Shown: positions 8,367 through 16,990, numbered from the stretch's first letter. The stretch: DNA of 40,485 bases from Saprospiraceae bacterium (GCA_020631405.1 JAHDHH010000040.1:1-40485); one strand, 5' to 3'. Made by a program: numbers and translations. The notes: generated by a model not told the origin, from the sequence alone.

Positions 8367-8939
8367 TTATTGATAAAAGTAATCTTCTTCAAAAAATCTT
8401 ACAGGAATTGGAATCATGTTGATATCTCTACAATTATAACTATCTTGATCAATGAGTTCGAATCTATTGATAGATAATACCCTTTGCAATGAATCAATTT
8501 GCTTTGACACTATCCCAAATTTTTCTACGCCAAGGTAGTATTGACATGCGCCGATATCCCAAATCCAAGATTTTAAGTAAACGCGTTCTCTTGGCAAGAA
8601 GAAATCTTTTTCAACAACGTCTATACCATCTACTTGAATGATTTTTTCACTAAGGCATTCTATTTGTGAAACGATCTTATTCCCTCCTTCCTTACAATGC
8701 CTTGTACGAAGATATTCCAACGACCATTCCTCAAAATGATGACTATAGATTTTAATTACAGAATGATCATCTAGATAGATAGCATCCTTATATGAGGTCA
8801 TATGTAAGGTGTCTAGGATAGGACTAACTCCTTGGATCTGCACAGTTTGGTTCTTGCTGAAATGTAGTGTAACATAACTCCCATCAGAATAATTACAAGA
8901 AATCAGCAGAATTACTATGCAAATAGTGAGCTCCTTCAT
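8367..8939 (-). CDS. Small lipoprotein of unknown function
   Basis: The 190-residue protein starts MKELTICIVILLISCNYSDG, a lipoprotein signal with Cys15 as the lipidation site. The rest is a soluble, mixed-charge domain with four further cysteines and no motif I recognise. It is divergent from the lipoprotein gene at 9928. An insertion sequence now sits in the short region between them, 44 bp from this start codon, so its original upstream control region has been displaced. Confidence 0.65.
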   Translation of the reverse strand: MKELTICIVILLISCNYSDGSYVTLHFSKNQTVQIQGVSPILDTLHMTSYKDAIYLDDHSVIKIYSHHFEEWSLEYLRTRHCKEGGNKIVSQIECLSEKIIQVDGIDVVEKDFFLPRERVYLKSWIWDIGACQYYLGVEKFGIVSKQIDSLQRVLSINRFELIDQDSYNCRDINMIPIPVRFFEEDYFYQ

Positions 8940-8957
8940 TAATTTTTATATTAGATA

Positions 8958-8965
8958 TAACTTTG
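8958..8965 (+). promoter_or_regulatory. Orphaned -7 box of the 9928 lipoprotein gene
   Basis: TAACTTTG is an exact TAnnTTTG box on the plus strand; TTC occupies the -33 position 20 bp upstream (8935-8937). If the insertion sequence and one ATA copy are removed, the box lies about 21 bp before the ATG now at 9928, an ideal position. The element has therefore probably been inserted between this promoter and its gene. Confidence 0.45.
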
Positions 8966-8980
8966 TTTTTAATATTTGGA

Positions 8981-8983
8981 ATA
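8981..8983. repeat. Target site duplication ATA (left)
   Basis: ATA borders the left inverted repeat and is repeated at 9922-9924 beyond the right one. This fits the TNA target of IS1031/IS427-like IS5 elements. Confidence 0.6.
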
Positions 8984-9921
8984 TGAAGTGATTTAAGAAT
9001 TAGATTTGAAATAGTTTACATTTTCTAAGAAAGATAATAGCAAAAGCAATTGCATGTAATTGCATCCAATTTTTGGATGATGTTTCGTATCTAACACTGA
9101 GAGTTTTGAATCCATCTACCCAAGCGTTGAGCTGCTCTACTACAAATCTGCGCTTATATAGTTGATTATCAAAGGGATAGGCATCTTCATCTCCTCGTTC
9201 CACTCCTCTTCTTTTATTCTTATCTACATTATCTGTGATATCTTTTATAAAGCAGAGTCTACGAAATAATTTGGTATCAAACCCTGCATCTGCATTCAAA
9301 AACAAGCCATCACAATGCAATCCAATCTCCTAATTTGATTGAATATTTCACAAGCGGTTTTTTCAAGCTCATAGCTGTCATTGTGCTCTCCGCTAATTGG
9401 ATCTGACCAACCAATAGGTACTCCTTGATTGTCCGTCAGGATTAGCATATTAGTTGTCTTAGATTTCTTTCTTCCTTGATAACCAACTTCTTGTCCTCCT
9501 CGCTTTGCTGGGCTATGTGAGCCATCTAAATTAATACTTGAAAGGTCTAGGTATTGTCTGTTTTCTGAGGGCAACTTACGATACATAGTTGACCAGACCT
9601 CTAATTTACACCAACGATTAAAATGATAATACACTGATTCCCAGCTATATCTAATAAATCCGAAAAATTCTCGCATAGGCAGATGGCACCATTGTATACC
9701 TGTCTTTAATTTGTAAAGAATTGCTCTTACTACCCTCCATTTCTTAACTCGTATCTTTCTCCCTTTTTCATGTCTTGGTAAATATTGAACAAAATATTCA
9801 TTAATTTTAGCCTTGGTCATGGCTTGTTTATTTGGTGAATCTTTGGTTCTATTCAAACTCACTTAAATTTACAAGCTTTTTTTTACCCAATATATTCTTG
9901 ACCTATTCTTAAATCACTTCA
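8984..9921 (-). mobile_element. Complete IS5-type insertion sequence, 938 bp
   Basis: The ends are perfect 17-bp inverted repeats, TGAAGTGATTTAAGAAT at 8984-9000 and its complement at 9905-9921. They are flanked by the three-base direct repeat ATA. Inside, on the reverse strand, lies an IS5-type DDE transposase in two overlapping frames. The size, TNA-type target and two-frame layout fit the IS5 family (IS427/IS1031-like). The element has split the short intergenic region between two divergent lipoprotein genes. Intact ends and duplication suggest a fairly recent insertion. Confidence 0.88.
9000..9862 (-). CDS. IS5-family transposase in two overlapping frames (frameshift)
   Basis: Frame A (9862 to 9296, 188 residues) has the DUF4096-like N-terminal domain (RVVRAILYKLKTGIQWCHLP, then SWESVYYHFNRWCKLEVW) and the first catalytic Asp in INLDGSHSPAKRGGQEVG. 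Frame B (read to 9000, 106 residues from a nominal TTG) has the second Asp in LNADAGFD and the Glu in KRRFVVEQLNAW. The frames overlap at about 9296-9345, and a -1 shift near the T-run at 9303-9310 would join them into one DDE enzyme of about 290 residues. This could be programmed, as in several IS5 subgroups, or a disabling mutation. The slippery site is weak. Confidence 0.8.
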
Positions 9922-9924
9922 ATA
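9905..9924. repeat. Right inverted repeat of the IS and target duplication
   Basis: The 17 bases at 9905-9921 are the exact reverse complement of 8984-9000. ATA at 9922-9924 is the second copy of the target duplication. The ATG of the downstream lipoprotein gene begins only three bases later, at 9928. Confidence 0.85.
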
Positions 9925-9927
9925 AAT

Positions 9928-10704
9928 ATGAGAGCTCTTATAGTACTTTTTCCCTTTATTCTTTTTAGCTCATGTTTGAATGAGCCAGATGATATAAATC
10001 CTTATTTTGCTGAAATATATCCTATTGTATTAGAGGATATAAATATTACTTGTACTCAAGGCGAAAGTGATAACTATATAGCTGCACAAATTAAAAGTAT
10101 GGAGTTTTGTCACTATGAAGATATTGTTGGAGCATTTGATTTTAGTCCAGTATCTAAGTTTTCTACTGCTTCTCCAAATATGTCGACCAGTGGATCAGTT
10201 ATTCAAGCAAGGAAAGGACTCGTCTTAACATTAGGAGATGAGAATACTCACTTGAATGAGCATTTTGTAATAAATTTTCCTGACTTTGAAAGTAATTTTG
10301 ATGTTGTTGATTATCTAGACTCCATTTTTATGTTGTCTAATCATGATATTATGGGTATGGAAGACATCCAAATACCTGCAGGGGCAAGTAATGATGAAAT
10401 TATATTGATTGAATCAGGCAGCGGATATTTGAATAACTTTTTGATTGAGATTAATTCTAAAGATTCTGTAACTGAAACAGGAGGTATTGTTTTTTCAATA
10501 TCAACAATTTTTGGTTCTCAAGAAGGAAGTTTTTTACGATTCAGTGAAGTGAAAAAGACTTTTGAAGTAGACGGCATTTACTATAATATGATTATTGAAT
10601 TCCAATGTGATTTGTATCATTGGCCACAGTACGGCTATGAGGGACTTTGGGGAAGTGTTAGAGAAGGAAGGATACATGCTCATGTTAAATTAAGAGGTAC
10701 ATAA
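9928..10704 (+). CDS. Lipoprotein of unknown function, separated from its promoter by an IS
   Basis: The 258-residue protein starts MRALIVLFPFILFSSCLNEPDD, a clear lipoprotein signal with Cys16. The mature part looks beta-rich. Its C-terminus (DGIYYNMIIEFQCDLYH, then a GSVREGRIHAHVKL strand) resembles the end of several small Bacteroidota envelope proteins that carry a GxI.DG..R closing strand. No enzyme motif was seen. Only three bases separate the right target duplication of the insertion sequence from its ATG, so its natural leader and promoter (box at 8958) lie on the far side of the element. Expression now depends on any outward promoter in the IS. Confidence 0.7.
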   Translation: MRALIVLFPFILFSSCLNEPDDINPYFAEIYPIVLEDINITCTQGESDNYIAAQIKSMEFCHYEDIVGAFDFSPVSKFSTASPNMSTSGSVIQARKGLVLTLGDENTHLNEHFVINFPDFESNFDVVDYLDSIFMLSNHDIMGMEDIQIPAGASNDEIILIESGSGYLNNFLIEINSKDSVTETGGIVFSISTIFGSQEGSFLRFSEVKKTFEVDGIYYNMIIEFQCDLYHWPQYGYEGLWGSVREGRIHAHVKLRGT

Positions 10705-10713
10705 TGTGAAATT

Positions 10714-10757
10714 ATAGCGCAGTTCTATTCTTATGAATGGGCCTGCGCTATATTTTA
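10714..10757 (+). terminator. Rho-independent terminator after the 9928 lipoprotein gene
   Basis: ATAGCGCAG (10714-10722) pairs perfectly with CTGCGCTAT (10743-10751) and is followed by ATTTTAT. It lies ten bases past the stop codon. The loop of 20 bases is long. Confidence 0.6.
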
Positions 10758-11137
10758 TCTTGATTCAAAAAGATCCGACAGTATCGTTCCGTTTCACTCC
10801 ACTCCATACTTTGCCATACCACGAATCTCACATAAGTCTAGGCGAGGGTATGTGGTGCTCATTCCACTTTTAAAGCACATAGGGTGCCAGTCATCAGCTA
10901 TTCACTACGTGGCCACTTTGTTATTGCGGAATGAGCCGTTAACCTAAAAGGTAACGATTCGTAAACCCTAGTTCTTTTGTCAATTGATTGTTAGCTTTTA
11001 GAGCATTCTAGAGCTGTTTAATTTGCTCTTTGATTTGAGTAATTCACTAGAACATTTGCCAAGTCTACTTTATAGTCATATTGCTTACCTTTGCAGCTTC
11101 ATTTTTCAAGATTTTGAAAATTCTATAATAGAGTAGT
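10758..11137 (+). promoter_or_regulatory. Long upstream region of ileS with hairpins
   Basis: No gene was found in these 380 bases. A hairpin with one bulge can form at 10937-10956 (CGTT-ACCT / AGGT-AACG, loop AAA), and another from TATGTGGTGCT and AAGCACATA near 10850-10880. I looked for the T-box consensus that would signal tRNA sensing and did not see it. The last 155 bases also exist as a diverged copy at 8089-8257. Confidence 0.4.
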
Positions 11138-11151
11138 ATGTCAGACAAGCG
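10981..11151 (+). repeat. ileS leader, second member of the duplicated pair
   Basis: This segment aligns with 8089-8257 over its whole length, including the start codon and about five codons of ileS. Together the two copies bracket the accessory segment 8258-10980 that contains two lipoprotein genes and the insertion sequence. Confidence 0.6.
11086..11093 (+). promoter_or_regulatory. -7 box of the ileS promoter
   Basis: TACCTTTG matches TAnnTTTG exactly and would give a leader of about 38 bases before the ATG at 11138. No TTG lies at the standard 19-21 bp distance upstream; the nearest is at 11056-11058. Confidence 0.5.
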
Positions 11152-14100
11152 TTATACGGAGTACAAGGGATTAGATTTGCCAGCTATAGATCAGCAGATT
11201 CGAGCATTTTGGGATAAGGAAGATATCTTTCAAAAGAGTATTGATTCTAAGCCTGAGGAGAATAGTTTTGTCTTCTACGAAGGCCCACCTTCTGCTAATG
11301 GTAAGCCTGGCATCCACCATGTGATGGGACGTACTGTTAAGGATCTCTTTTGCCGATTCCATACGATGAAGGGCAAGAGAGTCTTGCGAAAGGGAGGCTG
11401 GGATACTCACGGTCTACCAGTCGAGCTCAATGTCGAGAAGACCCTTGGAATTACCAAGGAAGATATCGGCAAGTCTATCTCTGTAGATGACTACAACAAG
11501 GCTTGTAGAGAGACCGTCATGCGATTCAAAGACATGTGGGATGATGTGACAGTCAAGATGGGATATTGGGTAGACCTAGATGATCCCTACATCACATTTG
11601 AGAAGGACTATATCGAGTCTGTCTGGCACTTGCTCAAGACCCTGTACAAGAAGGATATGATGTACAAGGGCTACACTATCCAGCCCTACTCTCCGGCTGC
11701 TGGTACCGGTCTGAGTAGTCACGAGCTTAACCTGCCTGGCTGCTACAAAGAAGTGAAAGATACTACGGTAGTCGGGATGTTTGTATTGGATAGAACTGCA
11801 GCTTCAGAGCACCTCTATGATAGCGCTGACGAGGATGTCAGAATACTAGCCTGGACGACAACTCCATGGACTCTTCCATCGAATACAGCACTGACAGTAG
11901 GGAAGAAAATAGAGTATGTTAAGATAAAAACTATCAATGTCTATAATGATAAACCGATAAGTGTCATTTTGGCGAAAGCCCTAATTTCTAAATGGTTTGG
12001 AGGGAAGAATCAACCGACTATCATAGAAGAAGTGCCAGCAGGTACTGGAGCTGAACTTGCAGGATTGACTTATGAGCCATTATTTGACTTTGGCAATGCA
12101 ATTGAGCCACTACAAGGCGGAACAGATGCCTACAAGGTAATCCTTGGGGACTTTGTAACTACAGAAGATGGTACTGGTATCGTACATACTGCACCATCAT
12201 TCGGTGCTGATGATCAGAAGGTAGCTAAGCAGAATAATATTGGAGCATTGACCCTAGTTGACCCGACAGGTAGATTCGTTGACACTGTTGGTGAATTTTC
12301 AGGGCGATTTGTCAAGAACTATAGAGAAGATCCAGACTATGTTGATGTCAATATTGATATCTCAGTCAGGCTAAAATTAGATAACAAGGCATTCAATGTA
12401 GCAAAGTATGCTCACAACTATCCTCACTGTTGGAGGACCGACAAGCCAATCCTTTACTACCCGCTAGATAGCTGGTTCGTCAAGGCAAGCATGGCTAGAG
12501 AAAGAATGTCAGAACTCAATAAGACGATCAAGTGGAAGCCAGAAAGTACTGGTACAGGTAGGTTCGGTGCATGGCTAGACAACCTCCAAGATTGGAATCT
12601 CTCTAGGTCAAGATTCTGGGGTATTCCTCTTCCTATTTGGAGAAATGAGAACAGCGAGACCTGCATTGGCTCAATAGAAGAGTTAGATGCAGAAATCCAA
12701 AAGGCCAATGCTGCATTGGGCCTCAATCAATCAGTGCCGAAAGATCTACATAGACCATATATCGATGATGTCATCTTAGTGGATGATGCCGGTGAAAAAA
12801 TGGTCAGAGAGCTAGATCTGATTGATGTGTGGTTTGATAGTGGATCGATGCCTTATGCTCAGTGGCACTACCCATTTGAGAATAAAGAAAAATTTCTAAA
12901 TAACTACCCAGCAGACTTCATCGCTGAGGGTGTAGACCAGACTAGAGGTTGGTTCTATACACTGCATGCGATATCGACGATGTGCTTTGACCAAGTGGCG
13001 TATAAGACTGTGGTAAGTAATGGGTTAGTACTGGATAAGACAGGAGCTAAGATGTCTAAGTCTAAGGGAAATGTCGTTGATCCATTTTCGACATTGGAGC
13101 AGTACGGTGCTGATGCTACTAGGTGGTATATGATGACCAATTCTAATCCTTGGGACAATCTCAAGTTTGACCTAGCAGGCATAGAGGAGGTAAAGCGTAA
13201 GTTTTTTGGGACATTATACAACACGTATTCATTTTTTGCTTTGTATGCGAATATTGATGGCTTTACTTTTAGCGAAGAGCAAGTGCCTCTCGCGGAGAGG
13301 CCAAGGATCGATAGATGGGTACTTTCATTATTGAATACACTAGTCGATGAGGTCAATACCCAATACTCGGACTATGAACCAACTAGGGCAGGAAGACTAG
13401 TTCAATACTTTGTTGAAAATAACCTGAGTAACTGGTACGTGAGACTCTGTAGAAGGAGATTCTGGAAGGGAGACTATACCCAAGACAAGATAGCTGCCTA
13501 CCAGACGCTATACACTTGCTTGACTACTATATCTAAGCTGATGGCACCGATAGCACCATTCTTCGCAGATTGGCTCTATGGTAACCTCAATACTGTCTCT
13601 TCACTAGAAGGTCATGAGTCGGTACACCTAGCAGACTTCCCAACTGTGGACACTAGGGTCGTAGACAAAGACCTAGAGACTCAGATGGACTATGCTCAAC
13701 GGATATCGTCACTAGTCTTGTCACTCAGAAAGAAAGAAAAGATTAGAGTAAGACAGCCACTCTCTAAGATTATGCTGCCAATATTGGATGCTACATTCCA
13801 AGGTCAAGTAGAGAAGGTCGAAGACCTCATCCTATCAGAAGTCAATATCAAGTCGATAGAGTATATCACTGATACGGAAGGTGTCATCAATAAGAAAATC
13901 AAGCCAAACTTCAAGACTCTAGGAAGGACTCTTGGTAAGGCCATGAAGGAAGGTGGAGCTATCATCAACGGCCTTGGTCAGGATGATATCAAGACTATAG
14001 AGGATACGGGTAAATACACCTTAGTGATACCAAGTGATGGTAGCACATTTGAGTTGACTCTTGCTGATTTCGAGATAGTGGCAGAGGAGATTCCAGGATG

Positions 14101-14419
14101 GCAAGTAGCTTCTGACAAAGAGATTACTGTTGCCCTAGATGTCACAATCACTGATGACCTAGCTAATGAGGGCATGGCAAGAGAACTAGTCAACAGGATC
14201 CAGAACTTAAGAAAGAGTCAAGACTTCAATGTTACAGACAGGATTGTGGTCAAAATCACAAGTCACGACAAAGTCAACCCTGCTATTGACAGTTTCATGC
14301 AATATATCTGTGATGAAGTATTGGCTGATGCTATTCAAGTAGAGTCGCTAGCTGATGGAGAGACAGTAGATATGGGAGATGGCATAGAGTTGATGATGAA
14401 GTTGGAGAAGGCAGGTTAA
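11138..14419 (+). CDS. ileS: Isoleucyl-tRNA synthetase
   Basis: The 1,093-residue class I synthetase attaches isoleucine to tRNA-Ile in the cytoplasm and edits misactivated valine. The HIGH-equivalent motif lies in GPPSANGKPGIHHVMGRT (GIHH at residues 58-61), and KMSKS is at residues 638-642 in GAKMSKSKGNV. WDTHGLPVELNVEK after the first motif, the editing-domain region with AWTTTPWTLPSN, and DWNLSRSRFWGIPLPIW are all family hallmarks. The length and GIHH variant fit the long, eukaryote-like IleRS type found in Bacteroidota, which is known for low mupirocin sensitivity. The start follows a good -7 box; the first codons (MSDKRYTEYKGLDLP) are typical. Confidence 0.97.
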   Translation: MSDKRYTEYKGLDLPAIDQQIRAFWDKEDIFQKSIDSKPEENSFVFYEGPPSANGKPGIHHVMGRTVKDLFCRFHTMKGKRVLRKGGWDTHGLPVELNVEKTLGITKEDIGKSISVDDYNKACRETVMRFKDMWDDVTVKMGYWVDLDDPYITFEKDYIESVWHLLKTLYKKDMMYKGYTIQPYSPAAGTGLSSHELNLPGCYKEVKDTTVVGMFVLDRTAASEHLYDSADEDVRILAWTTTPWTLPSNTALTVGKKIEYVKIKTINVYNDKPISVILAKALISKWFGGKNQPTIIEEVPAGTGAELAGLTYEPLFDFGNAIEPLQGGTDAYKVILGDFVTTEDGTGIVHTAPSFGADDQKVAKQNNIGALTLVDPTGRFVDTVGEFSGRFVKNYREDPDYVDVNIDISVRLKLDNKAFNVAKYAHNYPHCWRTDKPILYYPLDSWFVKASMARERMSELNKTIKWKPESTGTGRFGAWLDNLQDWNLSRSRFWGIPLPIWRNENSETCIGSIEELDAEIQKANAALGLNQSVPKDLHRPYIDDVILVDDAGEKMVRELDLIDVWFDSGSMPYAQWHYPFENKEKFLNNYPADFIAEGVDQTRGWFYTLHAISTMCFDQVAYKTVVSNGLVLDKTGAKMSKSKGNVVDPFSTLEQYGADATRWYMMTNSNPWDNLKFDLAGIEEVKRKFFGTLYNTYSFFALYANIDGFTFSEEQVPLAERPRIDRWVLSLLNTLVDEVNTQYSDYEPTRAGRLVQYFVENNLSNWYVRLCRRRFWKGDYTQDKIAAYQTLYTCLTTISKLMAPIAPFFADWLYGNLNTVSSLEGHESVHLADFPTVDTRVVDKDLETQMDYAQRISSLVLSLRKKEKIRVRQPLSKIMLPILDATFQGQVEKVEDLILSEVNIKSIEYITDTEGVINKKIKPNFKTLGRTLGKAMKEGGAIINGLGQDDIKTIEDTGKYTLVIPSDGSTFELTLADFEIVAEEIPGWQVASDKEITVALDVTITDDLANEGMARELVNRIQNLRKSQDFNVTDRIVVKITSHDKVNPAIDSFMQYICDEVLADAIQVESLADGETVDMGDGIELMMKLEKAG

Positions 14420-14519
14420 CTGCTAGATAATTTGACGGATAGGTACAAGGCTGGTAGATGAGTATTGTCAAGTCATAACTAATATACTTGAGGATGTCAC
14501 ACAGATGTATCCCGTTCGC

Positions 14520-14611
14520 TTACCAGACTCAGGCGACTCAGATATGGAGCAGGATCCCAATGACAATGTAGAGAGAGCACCTAATATTGAGGATGAGCGA
14601 TTTCAACTTGT
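14520..14611. repeat. 92-bp direct repeat, left copy, flanking the TA module
   Basis: The same 92 bases recur at 15235-15326 with only two differences seen (C/T at 14524/15239 and A/G at 14600/15315). The frame DSGDSDMEQDPNDNVERAP is open in both copies, but the flanking coding sense differs, so the repeat may be a fragment of a lost gene. In this copy a 45-codon frame runs from the ATG at 14505 to the TAA at 14640. Confidence 0.85.
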
Positions 14612-14663
14612 GGGTCAATCCAAGAAATGTAGCGGGAACTAAATTGTAATCTCATAGTGTTGT

Positions 14664-14676
14664 TACCATAATGGTA
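14664..14676. promoter_or_regulatory. Palindromic operator candidate of the TA operon
   Basis: TACCATAATGGTA is a perfect palindrome around a central A, 20 bp before the antitoxin start. Phd/YefM antitoxins repress their own operon through such short palindromes, so this is the likely binding site. Confidence 0.5.
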
Positions 14677-14696
14677 CACATAAATCAAGTAATAGC

Positions 14697-14948
14697 ATGC
14701 TAGTAATCAGCAGTAGAGAGTTCAGACAACACCAAAAAAAATACTTTGACAAAGTGGATCAGGGAGAGCAAATCATTGTTCAAAGAGGTAAGGATAAATC
14801 CTATGCGTTGACACCTGTCTTAGAAGACGATGTCTATTTCACGGAAACCATGATTGCCAAATTGCAACAGAGCTTAAATCAAGCAAAGGATGGAAAAACC
14901 AAAACATTTGAAAGCAACAAGGAGCTTAAAATCTTCCTTGATCTATGA
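14697..14948 (+). CDS. yefM: Antitoxin of the Phd/YefM family
   Basis: The 83-residue protein has the standard YefM/Phd N-terminal fold: SSREFRQHQKKYFDKVDQGEQIIVQRG matches the S..EFR.....L..V..GE.. .I.R.G pattern of the DNA-binding, dimerising part. The C-terminal third, rich in K, E and Q, is the region expected to wrap and neutralise the toxin. It lies directly upstream of yoeB, and its stop overlaps the toxin start (ATGA at 14945-14948). A palindrome upstream fits autoregulation. Confidence 0.88.
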   Translation: MLVISSREFRQHQKKYFDKVDQGEQIIVQRGKDKSYALTPVLEDDVYFTETMIAKLQQSLNQAKDGKTKTFESNKELKIFLDL

Positions 14949-15220
14949 GTTATACAGTTGAATATACTGATATAGCAATCAAGGATATTGAACAGCATAA
15001 GAAGGCAGGCGATAAAGCCGTACTCAAAAAGCTCTTTAAATTACTCTTAGAGCTTGAAAAACATCCAAAAACAGGGAAAGGTCAACCAGAAGAATTGAAA
15101 CATAATCTAGCTGGTCTGTATTCACGAAGAATAAACAGAAAACACAGGATAATCTACAAGATTGATGAAGGCCGAGTAATAGTTTTAGTATTGAGTGTAA
15201 GTTCACACTACGATGTATAG
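14945..15220 (+). CDS. yoeB: YoeB/Txe-family ribosome-dependent mRNA endonuclease toxin
   Basis: The 91-residue protein aligns well with E. coli YoeB. GKGQPEELKHNLAGLYSRRI corresponds to GKGKPEPLKHNLSGFWSRRI, and the catalytic positions are kept as Glu49, Arg68 (in HRIIY) and His88 (in SHYDV). When free it cleaves mRNA at the ribosomal A site; YefM binds and blocks it. Three extra residues follow the usual HY ending. The whole cassette sits between two 92-bp direct repeats. Confidence 0.92.
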   Translation: MSYTVEYTDIAIKDIEQHKKAGDKAVLKKLFKLLLELEKHPKTGKGQPEELKHNLAGLYSRRINRKHRIIYKIDEGRVIVLVLSVSSHYDV

Positions 15221-15234
15221 TATATCCACTTAGT

Positions 15235-15326
15235 TTACTAGACTCAGGCGACTCAGATATGGAGCAGGATCCCAATGACAATGTAGAGAGAGCACCTAAT
15301 ATTGAGGATGAGCGGTTTCAACTTGT
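15235..15326. repeat. 92-bp direct repeat, right copy
   Basis: Near-identical to 14520-14611. The distance between equivalent positions is 715 bp. Recombination between the copies would remove exactly the toxin-antitoxin cassette and leave one repeat. Confidence 0.85.
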
Positions 15327-15451
15327 CAAGACTTCCTTTAAACGATTAAGATGCTTGCTTACTTTCTAGCGATTGGGAAAGTGGCAACAAAACCCAACCC
15401 TTTGCCTGCGAACTACGTCATAGTGGTATAATCAAATGTAAATAATCCATT

Positions 15452-16948
15452 ATGAAACACATCATTTATCTATTGACAATAGTAATGTTCGCCGCATGTT
15501 CTGTAAGCGAAGACAATCGTTCAGGTGCTCTAAGTAAGGACAGTAACTCTCCATTTTTAGGCAATGTGCTAGGCGATGGTGGCTCCAGTGGTGAAGCTGG
15601 ACCTGACTACAACGGAATAGTCGAAAACCCCTTCATCAATACCTCAGATGAAACCCTTTCTACGTTTAGTATTGACGCTGATGGTGCTGCATATAGCAAT
15701 ACTCGTAGATACCTCACATCGGGACAATTGCCTCCAGTCGATGCTATTAGAACAGAAGAAATAATAAATTACTTTAACTACAGTTACCAAGACCCCACTG
15801 GCCCACACCCCATATCGTTAGAAGGGGAGATCAGCACATGTCCTTGGGAGGCAGAGCATAAACTAATGAGGATTGGGATTAAGGGAGAACAGGTTTATCC
15901 GATATACTACCCACCGAGTAACATAGTCTTTCTTATTGATGTCTCAGGAAGTATGGGTGGAGAAGGCAAGCTAGAGCTGCTTAAGGAGGGTTTTAAGCTC
16001 TTTGTAGATCAGATTAGACCTGTTGATAGGATTGCGATTGCTACGTATGCTAGCAACCCAGGAGTGCTATTAGAGTCAACAGCAGGCACAGACGCCAACA
16101 AGGCATTTATCAAATCTCAGATTGACAAGCTAGGTGCTAGTGGGTCGACCAATGGCGAAGGTGGAATTTTAGCAGCTTATGAGATTGCGAATGAGCATTT
16201 CGTCGAAGGAGGAAACAATAGGATCATCGTCGGTACGGATGGAGACTTCAATGTGGGTATTTCTAATCAAGAGGACTTGGTTGCTCTGATAGAGGAGCAG
16301 CGTGAATCTGGAGTGTTTTTGACAGTACTTGGGGTAGGGCAGAATACTTACAACGAAGGTACAATGGAGCAGCTTGCAAATAATGGGAATGGCAATTATG
16401 AGTACTTAGATAACTTGGATCAATTACAAAAAGTATTCGTCAATGAGTACAACAAATTCTTCACAGTGGCCAAGGATGTCAAGATACAGGTTGATTTCAA
16501 CCCTCAAGTTGTGAGTGCTTACAGACTGATAGGCTATGAGAATAGACTGTTGCAAAGCGAAGATTTTGAAGATGATAACCAGGACGCTGGAGAGATTGGT
16601 GGTGGCCAAAGTATCACAGCACTTTATGAGCTAGTAGTTAACTCAGCTCAACAAGAATTAGTACCTGCAGTCAACGTAGACTTTAGGTACAAAGCACCTG
16701 AATCTAGTAGTAGTGAACTGATTTCCTTGAGCATTACTGATGATGGAAACAGCTTCAATCAATCGAGTCGAGCACATCAATTTTCAGCGGCTGCAGCAGC
16801 CTTTGGATTAGTGCTTAGAGATTCTGAATACAAAGGAGATGCAACTTATGAAGATGTATATAATTGGGCAGAGAGTAGTGGTGAGGAGGATTATTTTGGT
16901 TATAAAGCTGAGTTCTTAGAGTTAGTGAAATTAGCAAAGGGTCTCTAG
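15452..16948 (+). CDS. YfbK-type von Willebrand factor A lipoprotein
   Basis: The 498-residue protein starts with a lipoprotein signal (MKHIIYLLTIVMFAACSVSE). Next come the vWF_A N-terminal region typical of YfbK (ENPFINTSDETLSTFSIDAD...YSNTRRYL..GQLPP.DAIRTEEIINYF), a vWA domain with the MIDAS motif DVSGS at residues 163-167, and the DUF3520 C-terminal region ending in a conserved YFGYKAEFLELVKLA. It is expected to be anchored in the envelope and to bind a partner through a divalent metal; the partner is unknown. A strong terminator follows. Confidence 0.92.
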   Translation: MKHIIYLLTIVMFAACSVSEDNRSGALSKDSNSPFLGNVLGDGGSSGEAGPDYNGIVENPFINTSDETLSTFSIDADGAAYSNTRRYLTSGQLPPVDAIRTEEIINYFNYSYQDPTGPHPISLEGEISTCPWEAEHKLMRIGIKGEQVYPIYYPPSNIVFLIDVSGSMGGEGKLELLKEGFKLFVDQIRPVDRIAIATYASNPGVLLESTAGTDANKAFIKSQIDKLGASGSTNGEGGILAAYEIANEHFVEGGNNRIIVGTDGDFNVGISNQEDLVALIEEQRESGVFLTVLGVGQNTYNEGTMEQLANNGNGNYEYLDNLDQLQKVFVNEYNKFFTVAKDVKIQVDFNPQVVSAYRLIGYENRLLQSEDFEDDNQDAGEIGGGQSITALYELVVNSAQQELVPAVNVDFRYKAPESSSSELISLSITDDGNSFNQSSRAHQFSAAAAAFGLVLRDSEYKGDATYEDVYNWAESSGEEDYFGYKAEFLELVKLAKGL

Positions 16949-16990
16949 GAACCGATTATATGTCTACAAGTTTTTCTATATGAACATTTC

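Noticed and set aside
10800..10980. tRNA gene before ileS
   Set aside because: No cloverleaf with an acceptor stem, T-loop GGTTCGA-type segment and CCA end could be built.
10758..11137. T-box riboswitch upstream of ileS
   Set aside because: The region is long and has hairpins, but the conserved T-box antiterminator sequence and a following terminator were not found, and T-boxes are not typical of Bacteroidota.
14505..14642. 45-codon acidic ORF in the left direct repeat
   Set aside because: The repeated part is followed by different coding sequence in the second copy and no start or family supports a gene; it is treated as part of the repeat.
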